Shown piece by piece: positions 1-9,617 of a DNA stretch of 40,912 bases. The notes under the pieces are model-generated. The model was not told the DNA's origin. It was given only the letters and a program-made list of their open reading frames with translations, and ran no database searches. The stretch lies in the NCBI GenBank assembly GCA_028702695.1, contig JAQVOH010000012.1, positions 1-40,912 on the forward strand. Direction: 5' to 3'. The first letter of the stretch is position 1, and each line of letters starts with the position of its first letter. This DNA is from Desulfotomaculaceae bacterium (GTDB taxonomy: Bacteria > Bacillota > Desulfotomaculia > Desulfotomaculales > Pelotomaculaceae). A program made the translations under genes and the position numbers.

Positions 1-10
1 CTCTCCAATT
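1..10 (-). rRNA. Probable first bases of a 16S rRNA gene running off the left edge (partial)
   Basis: Read on the minus strand, the window ends in AATTGGAGAG. This matches the bases that normally precede TTTGATCCTGGCTCAG at the 5' end of bacterial 16S rRNA. Upstream lie rRNA-type promoters and a boxA element, so a 16S gene downstream of gyrA is the natural reading. Only about ten bases are visible; the identification is inferred from the leader and is not proven here. Confidence 0.5.
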
Positions 11-128
11 ATATATGAAAAATTTGAATTGGCTCTTGAAGTTTTGTTGCTTTTGGAATGTACTGCTCGCTTTTGACGAGAGTCATGTTTGTTTTTTTTG
101 AGTCATGCGTTGCGGGTCGCTCGCTGTA

Positions 129-163
129 ATTTCTCACGTCTCACTTCTCGCTTCTCACTTCTC
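129..163. repeat. Five tandem heptamers in the rRNA leader
   Basis: On the minus strand five consecutive 7-mers read GAGAAGT, GAGAAGC, GAGAAGT, GAGACGT, GAGAAAT. The array sits between boxA and the putative 16S 5' end. Its function is unknown. Confidence 0.85.
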
Positions 164-185
164 AACTTCCATCCATCCACTGTTT

Positions 186-199
186 AGTTTTCAAAGACC
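186..199 (-). promoter_or_regulatory. boxA antitermination motif
   Basis: GGTCTTTGAAAACT on the minus strand closely matches the Bacillus-type rrn boxA (TTCTTTGAAAACT), the NusB/S10 loading site. Its place between the promoters and the putative 16S start supports the rRNA leader call. Confidence 0.65.
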
Positions 200-229
200 G
201 TGTCGCTTGTTTGCCGCGACGTAAATACT

Positions 230-259
230 ATCTTATCATTTATCCCGGCACTGCGTCAA
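230..259 (-). promoter_or_regulatory. Candidate downstream rRNA promoter
   Basis: Minus strand TTGACG (254-259), 18-bp spacer, TAAGAT (230-235), about 30 bp ahead of the boxA motif. Tandem promoters ahead of boxA are the usual design of Firmicute rrn leaders. Confidence 0.5.
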
Positions 260-339
260 CTGGTATCTTTTGGGCCGGCTCGTGCCCCACGCACCCTGCC
301 CGTGGTTAGGTGGGCTATCCACCATACGGCACGATTATA

Positions 340-368
340 AATTTAACACAGGGTTAACATACTGTCAA
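340..368 (-). promoter_or_regulatory. Candidate upstream rRNA promoter
   Basis: Minus strand TTGACA (363-368), 17-bp spacer, TAAATT (340-345). A TATAAT also occurs at 334-339 but with a 23-bp spacing. It lies directly behind gyrA and points into the rRNA leader. Confidence 0.5.
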
Positions 369-418
369 GGTGAATTATGACTTTTTAACTTTTTAGTCGT
401 AATATATTATTTCTGATC

Positions 419-2854
419 TTATTCCTCGTTATCCTCGATGAAAACCTTGGCCACCGCAACCACCGAATCTCCCGCATCCAACCTCATCAAGGTAACTCCC
501 ATGGTAGACCGCCCAATAGTAGAAATATCCCCTGCTTTTAACCTGATGATGATGCCCTCAGCACTGATCATCATGATTTCCTCTTCGTCTTTGACCACCT
601 TAACAGCCACCACCGGGCCGTTCCGTTCGGTTGTTTTGATATTAATAAGCCCTTTACCGCCTCTAGCCTGGGAGCGGTATTCGGTAAGAGGAGTTCTTTT
701 ACCGAAGCCATTGGCAGTTACTACTAGCAAAGATGCCTCTGGACGGACCGTTTCCAAACCTATAACCTCATCACCACGCCTGAGAGAAATACCTCTAACT
801 CCGTGGGTAGCCCGTCCCATGTGGCGTACTTCCTCTTCCGGGAAGCGGATAGCCTGACCGCCACTGGTGGCCAGGATGATTTCTTCTTGACCATTTGTAA
901 GCTTAACATCCACCAATTGATCGCCTTCTCTAAGAGAAATAGCGATAATACCATCCCGCCGGGAAGTGTCGTACTCATCAAGGGAGGTTTTTTTGACCTG
1001 GCCCTTGGTGGTAGCCATGAAGAGGAACTGCTCGGACTCGAACTCCCGGACAGGTATAACCGCGGTTATATTTTCGTCACCACCTATATACAGCAGGTTA
1101 ACGATTGCCGTTCCCTTGGCCTGGCGGCCAGCCTCGGGGATTTCATGTACCTTCAACCGGTACACCTTGCCCTGGTTGGTAAAGAAGAGAAAGAAATGGT
1201 GGGTTGTAGTTATAAATAGGTGCTGGACATAATCCTCTGCCTTGGTGCCCATAGCCGCTATACCCCGGCCGCCCCGGCGCTGGCTGCGGTAGGTATCCAG
1301 GGGAATTCTCTTAATGTAACCCTGGTTGGTAATGGTGATGACCGCATCCTCTTCAGGGATTAGATCTTCCGCATCAAAATTAAGTTCATCACTGGAAATA
1401 ACTGTACGCCTGGGGTCGACAAATTTTTTCCTTATTACGGAAAGCTCGTCCTTAATAATGCCCAGAACTTTGGTCTCGTCAGCAAGAATAGCGCGTAGGT
1501 AGGCAATTTTTTCCATTAATTCCTTATACTCTTGCTCAAGCTTTTCCCTTTCAAGACCAGTAAGCTGCCTCAGCCGCATTTCGACAATAGCCTCGGACTG
1601 CCTCTCCGTCAGGTTAAATCTTTCTATCAAGGCCTTTTTTGCGGCGTCTGTATTTAGCGAGGCCCGGATTATTTTAATAACCTCGTCCAGGTAGGCTATG
1701 GCAATGCGCAGGCCTTCGAGAATATGGGCGCGTGTTTCAGCCTTTTTAAGTTCAAAACTGGTACGCCTTACAATTATATCCTTTTGATGCTCCAGGTAGT
1801 AATACAAAACCTGCTTAAGGTTCAGGACCTGTGGTTTTCCTTCCACCAGTGCCAGCATAATGACACCAAAGGTTTCCTGCATTTGGGTGTGCTTGTAAAG
1901 CTGGTTTAAGAGCACCTGTGGGTTGGTGTCTCTTTTTAACTCGATCATAATCCGCATACCACGACGGTCCGACTCGTCCCTAAGGTCACTGATACCTTCT
2001 AGCTTTTTATCCTTAACCAACTCGGCAATCTTTTCAATCAGCCTAGCTTTGTTGACTTGATAGGGTATCTCATTGACAATAATGCAGTTTCTGCCGCTGT
2101 CTGTCTTTTCAATGACGGCCTGAGATCGCACCTTGATGCTGCCACGGCCGGTACGGTAGGCGTTCCATATTCCTTCCCGACCCATAATCATGCCGCCAGT
2201 TGGAAAATCAGGGCCCTGGATGACGCTCATCAATTCCTTGACTTCTATGTCCGGGTTTTTAATCAGCATGATTACGCCATCAATAATCTCGCCTAGATTA
2301 TGGGGTGGAATATTGGTTGCCATTCCTACAGCAATACCGGAGGACCCGTTGACCAGTAAATTAGGGATACGGGCAGGCAAGACCGTGGGTTCTTCATTCT
2401 TATCATCATAGTTTGGTATAAAATTTACTGTATCTTTATCTATATCAGCCAGCATCTCCGCGGTAATCTTGGCCATGCGCGCTTCAGTGTACCGCATGGC
2501 CGCCGCAGAGTCACCGTCCACGGAGCCAAAGTTGCCGTGACCGTCCACTAGCGGGTAGCGAGATGCAAAATCCTGGGCCAACCGGACCAGGGCGTCGTAA
2601 ACTGAGCTGTCACCGTGGGGATGGTACTTGGCCAGCACCTCACCAACTATGTAGGCCGACTTGCGGTGTGATTTATCGGAGGTTAAGCCCAGGCTGTGCA
2701 TGGCATAAAGAATACGTCTGTGTACGGGTTTCAGGCCGTCCCTTACATCTGGCAGAGCCCGCCCCACGATTACACTCATGGAGTAGTCCAGATAGGAATG
2801 CTTCATCTCATCGTTGATATTGATTGGCACGATCTTTCCGGTTAATGACGGCAA
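419..2854 (-). CDS. gyrA: DNA gyrase subunit A
   Basis: GyrA is the breakage-reunion subunit of DNA gyrase, a cytoplasmic A2B2 type II topoisomerase that adds negative supercoils using ATP. The 811-residue product has the usual length. Catalytic Tyr122 sits in [10 protein letters not shown]. The quinolone-resistance region [10 protein letters not shown] keeps Ser83 and Asp87, the drug-sensitive residues in E. coli numbering. The C-terminal beta-pinwheel carries the GyrA-box QRRGGRG near residue 525, which separates it from ParC. Translation probably starts at a TTG (MPSLTGK) behind an AGGTGA/GCGGAG ribosome-binding region. It is separated from gyrB by about 3.3 kb of accessory DNA, whereas the two are normally adjacent. 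An rRNA leader follows it. Confidence 0.97.
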   Translation of the reverse strand: MPSLTGKIVPININDEMKHSYLDYSMSVIVGRALPDVRDGLKPVHRRILYAMHSLGLTSDKSHRKSAYIVGEVLAKYHPHGDSSVYDALVRLAQDFASRYPLVDGHGNFGSVDGDSAAAMRYTEARMAKITAEMLADIDKDTVNFIPNYDDKNEEPTVLPARIPNLLVNGSSGIAVGMATNIPPHNLGEIIDGVIMLIKNPDIEVKELMSVIQGPDFPTGGMIMGREGIWNAYRTGRGSIKVRSQAVIEKTDSGRNCIIVNEIPYQVNKARLIEKIAELVKDKKLEGISDLRDESDRRGMRIMIELKRDTNPQVLLNQLYKHTQMQETFGVIMLALVEGKPQVLNLKQVLYYYLEHQKDIIVRRTSFELKKAETRAHILEGLRIAIAYLDEVIKIIRASLNTDAAKKALIERFNLTERQSEAIVEMRLRQLTGLEREKLEQEYKELMEKIAYLRAILADETKVLGIIKDELSVIRKKFVDPRRTVISSDELNFDAEDLIPEEDAVITITNQGYIKRIPLDTYRSQRRGGRGIAAMGTKAEDYVQHLFITTTHHFFLFFTNQGKVYRLKVHEIPEAGRQAKGTAIVNLLYIGGDENITAVIPVREFESEQFLFMATTKGQVKKTSLDEYDTSRRDGIIAISLREGDQLVDVKLTNGQEEIILATSGGQAIRFPEEEVRHMGRATHGVRGISLRRGDEVIGLETVRPEASLLVVTANGFGKRTPLTEYRSQARGGKGLINIKTTERNGPVVAVKVVKDEEEIMMISAEGIIIRLKAGDISTIGRSTMGVTLMRLDAGDSVVAVAKVFIEDNEE

Positions 2855-3472
2855 ACTCCGCTCACCTCAACTATCCATTATTTTCTACGATGGAATTATA
2901 TCAAAACGAGCCGTTAAATGCAATTTGGTGACTTCGCTCATAAGTGAACTCGTCCAGCTAAAGCTGGACATCGAGACTTCGGTGTGGGACTCTACCCCCC
3001 CCCGAAGCAGAAAAGTGGAACTCCCACTTATAGAAGAGAGAGTCTTAGAATTAGATAAAGAGCAGGTCACAGACCCGCTCTCTAATACTCAAATTTTTTA
3101 TTTTAGTTATTCAGGCAGCCTCCCAAACAGTTTCCGCACCGGCTCCACCGGAGGTAAATGTGTTTATTTTGGAGTTACTATGCTTACCTAGAATTAACTT
3201 TTACCCAACATAAATAATTTATATGAGATATTAAATTTTTCACAACCAAGCGGCCTGGCCATTGTCAGGGTTTAACAACCCGGGTATGGTACATATTCCC
3301 TTTTATTATTACACCTTTTGGCCACACGGTCTTGTTTTTTAACCCCAGGGGCTCTGCCCGGAGTCTATCCATGCAATCAAGGGGCACCACCTCATATTTT
3401 TCTATGCCTCACTATTGTTTTTTACTTTTATCTTCCCCAACCAAGCACCTCCCATGTATGTTGCATCAATCT
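2855..3472. other. Gene-free gap upstream of gyrA
   Basis: About 600 bp without a convincing gene. It holds one copy of the three-hairpin repeat (2945-3059), followed at about 3058-3080 by an imperfect stem (AGAGC.GGTC/GACC.GCTCT) and a T-run. Short minus-strand ORFs of 12-13 codons follow ribosome-binding-like AGGTGGTG and GGGAGGTG motifs but are too short to call. The gyrA promoter must lie here or upstream; I see no clear -35/-10 pair. Confidence 0.6.
2945..3059 (-). repeat. Three-hairpin interspersed repeat, copy A (partly degraded)
   Basis: This is an inverted copy of the elements at 30643-30757 and 40414-40525. On the minus strand it reads a leading TTTATCTAATTCTAAGACTC, then stem-loop 1 (decayed 5' arm, intact TATAAGTGGGAGTT), stem-loop 2 (CTTCGG...CCGAAG with mismatches), then stem-loop 3 (GTCCAGC TTTA GCTGGAC, intact) and GAGTTCAC. 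It lies between gyrA and the small membrane protein gene. Substitutions inside two stems suggest that this copy is no longer under selection for structure. Confidence 0.9.
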
Positions 3473-3766
3473 TTAAGGCCCTCTAACGGAGTGCCAGAGG
3501 AAATCCTTTATAACCAGTAGCGTTATAGCGGCTGTCCATTTGATTTGGCCTGTCACCGTATTTACCTTAAAAAAGACCTTTTCATTCAGAAACGCTTTAA
3601 TACCCTCTAAAGCGACAGGAGCCGCTGCAATTAAATCTTGTATAAATTCAGCTTCTTTTTGGACGGCGGCGCCCGCCAGAAATGCTGCTGCAAAAAGCAG
3701 TAGTGTTATTAATAAAGACTTTATTTTTTGTCCTTTGGCTGGCCGGTAGTCCGCGACAATTCTCAT
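3473..3766 (-). CDS. Small hypothetical membrane protein
   Basis: I do not recognise this 97-residue protein. After a basic N-terminus (MRIVADYRPAKGQKIK) comes a hydrophobic stretch, LLITLLLFAAAFLAGAAV (about residues 18-35), likely a signal anchor. A second weaker hydrophobic segment (AAITLLVI, about 79-86) lies near the C-terminus. The ATG follows a G-rich run (GGGGGGAAG) that could serve as ribosome-binding site. It lies 45 bp downstream of the small ORF at 3812-3958 on the same strand, within the accessory stretch between gyrB and gyrA. Codon use looks coding, but without homologues the call stays moderate. Confidence 0.5.
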   Translation of the reverse strand: MRIVADYRPAKGQKIKSLLITLLLFAAAFLAGAAVQKEAEFIQDLIAAAPVALEGIKAFLNEKVFFKVNTVTGQIKWTAAITLLVIKDFLWHSVRGP

Positions 3767-3811
3767 AAGGCTTCCCCCCAGATTTGTGTGCAGTCCACAC
3801 TGGAGTCATCT

Positions 3812-3958
3812 TTACTGCATGCAGTTTTTGGCCGTGGCGTTGGCCTTCTGAAGGGTTTTAATCTGCCCCGGGTCTTGTTTGAGTAGTAACAGCTGTGGGC
3901 TAACAGCCCGGCCGCCTAATATTTCCAGGCGCACCTTTCGATCCTCTAAACCACTCAT
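3812..3958 (-). CDS. Hypothetical small ORF (48 aa)
   Basis: An ATG-started frame of 48 codons (begins MSGLEDRKVRLEILGG, ends NATAKNCMQ) with natural-looking composition. It is not recognised. Its ATG overlaps by ATGA the stop of a preceding short frame (ends SLACIKHAAG), a pattern of translational coupling. That upstream frame has an AGAGGTGGGG motif but only a doubtful start. It lies 45 bp ahead of the small membrane protein gene on the same strand, so the three may form a short operon. It could equally be the decayed tail of a larger gene. Confidence 0.35.
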   Translation of the reverse strand: MSGLEDRKVRLEILGGRAVSPQLLLLKQDPGQIKTLQKANATAKNCMQ

Positions 3959-4098
3959 CCCGCGGCATGCTTTATACAAGCAAGGGACCCCACCTCTTTT
4001 ATTGTGTTGATCCGATTTAAGGTTTCTTTAATTTACCCCCTTTTTTTTAATAAAGGTACATTCGCCATATACCACCCAAGGAACCATATTGCTTATCC

Positions 4099-4221
4099 TT
4101 AAGCTACTGGCCGATCCGGCCGGAATAATTCCAGCCTGTTTTCCAGCCTCACAGCCAGGCGGGCAGCGTTCCGGGCAACGCTGTCGCGATACAGGGCACT
4201 CAATCCTTTCGTAATAAACAA
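4099..4221 (-). CDS. Hypothetical small Arg/Ala-rich ORF (40 aa)
   Basis: A TTG-started frame 22 bp downstream of the coiled-coil gene and on the same strand. Its product is amphipathic and Arg/Ala-rich (SALYRDSVARNAARLAVRLE, ending FRPDRPVA). No good ribosome-binding site is visible, so it may be a remnant. The rest of 3959-4243 holds nothing else I can support. Confidence 0.25.
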   Translation of the reverse strand: MFITKGLSALYRDSVARNAARLAVRLENRLELFRPDRPVA

Positions 4222-4243
4222 TTAATTAAAACTGCTTTCTTTT

Positions 4244-4915
4244 TTATTTTAAGGCCCCACATACCCGTGTAAATTTAACCACGGCATCATACATGGTTGA
4301 CCAAAATCTTTCTTTTTCAGCGGTGATCTCATCGCGCACCTCGATCTGTGCTTCACGTTTTAAAATCTCCCTTTCTTTATCCTGAAAATCTAACTCCAAG
4401 TAACGGCGGTATTCCTCGCTTCTCTCCCTAACCTCGTTCTCAATGGTTGAGAGTCGTATTTTATGTTCTTCCTGCTGTTTGATACCGGCTTCTTTTAGTT
4501 CAGCCAACTTGGCCTGGTAGCTTTCCTCAAGTGACTTGGCACTTTGTTCTAATTCCTGTTTGCGCTCTTCCAATAATGAGTTCTGGACTTGCTCCAATTC
4601 GTAAAAGCGCGTCTCCCTATCTGCGATAAGCTCCTCCTTATCCTCTATTTTCCTCAACTTGCCCTCAGCGTAGGCAATTTGACCCAAAACTCGATCCAGT
4701 TCTTCCCTGGCATCTTGAATCTCCTCTGCCTGCAGTCGATACGATGCAGCTTCTTTCCAGAATTGGGCCATTGAGCAGCCTTTATCTTTAATAAACGCCT
4801 GCACCGCTTGCATAATGCCAGAAGGCACTTCGACGTTGGATATGCGGCAATTTTTAACTGGTTCATTAGTTTTTAAATCCCCTGAGGATTTTTTTAGAGC
4901 AGTTACTTTTGACAT
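4244..4915 (-). CDS. Coiled-coil protein of unknown function
   Basis: A 223-residue hydrophilic protein. The start is well placed: GAGGTGGT five bases ahead of ATG. Residues 1-30 are basic and polar, about 30-60 look globular (SGIMQAVQAFIKDKGCSMAQFWKEAASYR), and about 62-200 are a long, highly charged, predicted alpha-helical coiled coil rich in Glu, Lys, Arg and Gln (for example LEQSAKSLEESYQAKLAELK). The final 20 residues (STMYDAVVKFTRVCGALK) are less charged. There is no membrane segment or signal peptide. The 30-60 block could be a small DNA-binding or oligomerisation domain, but I see no diagnostic motif. It sits in the accessory stretch between gyrB and gyrA, downstream of the decayed intron, and may be mobile-element cargo. 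Confidence 0.75.
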   Translation of the reverse strand: MSKVTALKKSSGDLKTNEPVKNCRISNVEVPSGIMQAVQAFIKDKGCSMAQFWKEAASYRLQAEEIQDAREELDRVLGQIAYAEGKLRKIEDKEELIADRETRFYELEQVQNSLLEERKQELEQSAKSLEESYQAKLAELKEAGIKQQEEHKIRLSTIENEVRERSEEYRRYLELDFQDKEREILKREAQIEVRDEITAEKERFWSTMYDAVVKFTRVCGALK

Positions 4916-5196
4916 AAATTACCACCTCGTTTTTGATTTATATCTTACCACATCGATGCAAGCCCCAGGAATTGTGATTATTTTAAGTAAGCTATTGTAT
5001 TCTTGCCTATACTTTCTATTTCACCGTTTTATAAATGTTCCATATTTTGGTTATTTAATGAGTGACCATTTTATTTGTCCGAGCTAATATAAAAATTGCT
5101 CTATAATCGGGTAGGAGGCTACCCATTAGTTGAGTAGCCGACCTCACACAGCACCGTACGTACCGTTCGGTATACGGCGCTTCCAAAGTTAACACA

Positions 5197-5879
5197 TTAG
5201 TTCGCAGAATAACATTCCATCAGCCTGAGGTATCCAGCACGCTTGAACCTCTCGTTGGATGAGGCTCTTGATAAGATTAGGTTATGGGCAGTACGCCAGT
5301 AGCCTTTTCTTGTGTTTGCCCACATCCATGCCTGTTCTTCCTTGATTCCTGAGCGTTTGAGGTTCTCGAAACGTGTGCGGACTCTCTTCCATCGCTTCCA
5401 TGTCACCATCCGTATGCGGCTTCTAATCCATTCATCCAAGCCCTGTATCAGCTTCTTTGCATCTGCCAACATGAAGTAATTCATCCAGCCTCGAACCCCT
5501 GGTTCAGCCGGATTTTTCTTACTTCAATTCCCATCCCGTTGCTGCGTCCTGTAATTTCCCGGATTTTGTCTTTGAATTTTCGGATGCTCTTGAGGTGTAT
5601 TCTGAGCCTTTCTTCTCCTTTGTAGATGTAAAAGCTGTACCCTAGGTATTTGACCTTGCCCACGTATGCTACCTGTGTTTTCTCCCCATTCACCCTCAGG
5701 AATAATTTCTCTTCGATGTATGGTAGGATGTGGTTTAGCGTACGACTGGCTACTTTCTTGCTTTTACAGAAGATCATCAGATCATCTGCGTAGCGTGCAA
5801 AACGGTATCCACGCTTCTCCAGTTCATGGTCGCATACATTCAGCATGACATTCCCAAGTAATGGGCTTAGTGGACCGCC
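5197..5879 (-). pseudogene. ltrA: Group II intron reverse transcriptase/maturase, truncated and frameshifted
   Basis: This is the C-terminal half of an intron-encoded protein. It opens at GGPLSPLLGNVMLN, a reverse-transcriptase motif normally preceded by Q; here the preceding codon is TAA. It continues through the active-site YADD (RYADDLMIFC) and the thumb. The frame shifts by one missing base near 5498-5502 (LNQG...|RGWMNYF) and goes on into the maturase domain (LADAKKLIQGLDEWIRSRIRM, then WMWANTRKGYW). All of the reverse transcriptase upstream of GGPLSPLL is missing. The protein cannot be functional. Confidence 0.92.
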
Positions 5880-5880
5880 T

Positions 5881-5942
5881 TATGCAAAGTAATCGAAGAA
5901 AACCTTGTATTTATAGGTTTTTTGTTCAATTTACTTTGTATA
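5881..5942. repeat. 62-bp imperfect palindrome at the intron deletion joint
   Basis: The arms read TATGCAAAGTAAT...GAAAACCTT and, inverted, TATACAAAGTAAAT...AAAACCT around an AT-rich loop, ending in TATA. It lies exactly where the reverse transcriptase frame is cut and the ribozyme 5' part resumes. It resembles a very small MITE or a palindrome formed during deletion. I see no second copy in the window. Confidence 0.75.
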
Positions 5943-6052
5943 TATCCAAGGCTATGTCAAATCAAAAAGTCAGAAAATAACTCTTTGTTTTGCCCCAGTC
6001 AGTCATTTACTGCTCATAGATATCCATTAGACTGCGCCCATGCCGGGCGCAC

Positions 6053-6093
6053 AAAAGTAAGAGGTCTGGATTGAACTTAATCCAGACCTCTTA
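6053..6093 (-). terminator. gyrB rho-independent terminator
   Basis: On the minus strand AAGAGGTCTGGATT pairs perfectly with AATCCAGACCTCTT across a 5-6-base loop, followed by ACTTTTG. It lies about 40 bp past the gyrB stop. The decayed group II intron begins right after its T-run. Confidence 0.9.
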
Positions 6094-6132
6094 TAAATAT
6101 TCATTTCTAAGATATTTTATATTGCATTTTTT

Positions 6133-8076
<1,944 letters not shown>

Positions 8077-8146
8077 TTATATTATCATAAATGAGAAAAA
8101 TTCTCAAGTTCAGCCGAAAATGCCGTAAATAAAGAAATTTAAAAAA

Positions 8147-8395
8147 CTATTCTTCCTGGAATGTATCGGATCTCTTACGTAAAGTAATACAGGAAATTGG
8201 AGATATATAAATTTCCTTGGTTGTCACGACATATGACTTATCCTTGTCGTTATTTGATATTCTCTTAATAAAGCCTTCATCCTTAGAAATTTCTAAAAAT
8301 TCTCTGGTGGCAGGAGAAACTTTTGTTCTGTGATCAAGGATAGCAATAATATCTTTCTTGGGGACAACAACATCCCCCCCCAAATGTAAAAACAT
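8147..8395 (-). CDS. remB: RemB-like DUF370 protein
   Basis: A small cytoplasmic protein of the DUF370/RemA-RemB family (B. subtilis YaaB), found between recF and gyrB across Firmicutes. RemA activates matrix genes; RemB's own role is less clear. The opening MFLHLGGDVVVPKKDIIAILD is the family signature, and the product is about 82 residues. The second of two close ATG codons (8395) is chosen because GGGAGG lies six bases from it but only one base from the first (8401). It begins about 25 bp after the recF stop. Confidence 0.9.
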   Translation of the reverse strand: MFLHLGGDVVVPKKDIIAILDHRTKVSPATREFLEISKDEGFIKRISNNDKDKSYVVTTKEIYISPISCITLRKRSDTFQEE

Positions 8396-8419
8396 TTTCA
8401 TTCCTCCCTTTAAGTTTAG

Positions 8420-9526
8420 CTATGAACCTATGATTTCGCCATGGCTTACCATATATGTTTTATAATTTAATTTTTTCGAAAAGCCGATATCCTCCGTTTT
8501 GGTGGTAGTAAGGAAGGTCTGCAGCATATCTCCGATCCTTCTAAAAATAGCCTGTCTGCGATCATTATCAAGCTCAAATATGACATCGTCCAGAAGCAGG
8601 ATCGGATATTCATCCAGTTCATCTTTCCACAGGTCAATCTGGGCAATTTTTAGAGTTAACACAATAGTCCGCTGCTGTCCTTGAGATCCATAAATTCTAG
8701 CGTTGCGTCCATTTATAAAAAAAACTAGGTCATCACGGTGCGGCCCCAACAGAGATTGGGCTCTATCAATCTCCTCAGCCTGAATCGGATATAGTTGGTG
8801 CTGAAATTTTCTATAAATTTCGTCCTCGGTGTTCAACCCCTCCAACACAAGCGAAGATTTATAACGAATGTCAAAATCCTCTTTTCCTCCGGTTAATTCC
8901 CGGTATAGCGACCTCAAAAGAGGGCTAAACTTTTTTAGGAGTTCCAACCTGATATGTAAAATTTTTGAGCCATAGCGGCACAGCTGTTCGTCCCAAACCT
9001 GTAATGAGCCGTCTTCTTCTCTCTTTTGCCTGATTTCCCTTAGTAGATTGTTACGCTGCGCAAGTACACGGTTATAACTGGCCAGGCTATGGCCGTACTG
9101 CGTGTTAAACGGCCCTAACTCCAAATCTAAAAAACGCCGCCTTTCTTGAGGCGACCCCTTTACCAACACCAGATCATCCGCTGTGAAAAGTACTAAACCA
9201 GGCCAACCCAACGGGCTGCCTCGTTTTAATGACCCGTTAACTTCAATTTTTTTAAACCCTTGTTTAAAAAAAATATTAACCTGGAGCGAACTCTGCTCTG
9301 TTTGGAGTAGTGAATGAATATAAGAGAAGTCGCTTTCCCAGTTAATAATTTCTTTTTCTTTGCTCGTACGAAAAGAATTTCCTATACAGGCCATGTAAAT
9401 AGCTTCAAGAATATTGGTCTTGCCCTGAGCATTTTGACCCGTCAGGATGTTTAAAAAAAGTCCTGGTTCAAGGACCTGATTGCGATAATTCCTGAAATTA
9501 TTCAACTCCAGCTGCTTTAAATACAA
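8420..9526 (-). CDS. recF: DNA replication and repair protein RecF
   Basis: RecF is an SMC-like ATPase that, with RecO and RecR, loads RecA at single-strand gaps. It has 368 residues. The N-terminus YLKQLELNNFRNY is typical. Walker A is GQNAQGKTNILEA (about residues 30-42), and the C-terminal Walker B region is LLLDDVIFELD. Translation likely starts at a TTG (MYLKQLEL) behind GGGAG. It follows dnaN by about 90 bp and precedes remB, the conserved order. Confidence 0.96.
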   Translation of the reverse strand: MYLKQLELNNFRNYRNQVLEPGLFLNILTGQNAQGKTNILEAIYMACIGNSFRTSKEKEIINWESDFSYIHSLLQTEQSSLQVNIFFKQGFKKIEVNGSLKRGSPLGWPGLVLFTADDLVLVKGSPQERRRFLDLELGPFNTQYGHSLASYNRVLAQRNNLLREIRQKREEDGSLQVWDEQLCRYGSKILHIRLELLKKFSPLLRSLYRELTGGKEDFDIRYKSSLVLEGLNTEDEIYRKFQHQLYPIQAEEIDRAQSLLGPHRDDLVFFINGRNARIYGSQGQQRTIVLTLKIAQIDLWKDELDEYPILLLDDVIFELDNDRRQAIFRRIGDMLQTFLTTTKTEDIGFSKKLNYKTYMVSHGEIIGS

Positions 9527-9617
9527 GGACTATACAACTCCCAACAAAAGAACAAGCTAAAAATCGCTTAAAAGTCACCCCCGCGGTTATCAGTAAAATA
9601 TACAAAATACCTCTCTG

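Larger units (their letters stand above)
11..418 (-). promoter_or_regulatory. rRNA operon leader between gyrA and the putative 16S gene
   Basis: This 400-bp gene-free stretch reads as an rRNA leader on the minus strand. It contains two candidate sigma-A promoters (363-368/340-345 and 254-259/230-235), a boxA antitermination motif GGTCTTTGAAAACT at 186-199, and five tandem heptamers (GAGAAGT and variants) at 129-163. An imperfect stem-loop lies at roughly 374-405 and might end gyrA transcription, but it lacks a convincing T-run. No ORF is supported. Confidence 0.7.
5106..6052 (-). mobile_element. Decayed group II intron (5' end and 3' half kept, middle deleted)
   Basis: Both ends are visible on the minus strand. 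The 5' end starts GTGCGCCCGGCATGGG at 6052. The 3' end has a domain V-like helix with an AGC triad (5150-5183) and a domain VI-like hairpin with a candidate branch-point A in CTAAT (about 5108-5145), ending CCTACCCGAT at 5106. Between them only about 110 bp of the 5' ribozyme part remain, joined through a 62-bp palindrome (5881-5942) to the second half of the maturase gene. Full introns of this type are about 1.9 kb or more, so about half is lost. It sits directly behind the gyrB terminator hairpin and its TTTT, the site preference known for group IIC introns. Confidence 0.88.

Noticed and set aside
438-1232. Plus-strand ORFs over gyrA
   Set aside because: They are antisense shadows of gyrA, with low-complexity Ser/Thr/Pro-rich products and no ribosome-binding sites.
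2814-3191. 125-codon plus-strand ORF upstream of gyrA
   Set aside because: It crosses the three-hairpin repeat and is best explained by that non-coding element. No start signal.
5106-6052. Retron or diversity-generating reverse transcriptase
   Set aside because: The fragment is followed by a maturase domain and group II domain V/VI structures, so it is a group II intron.
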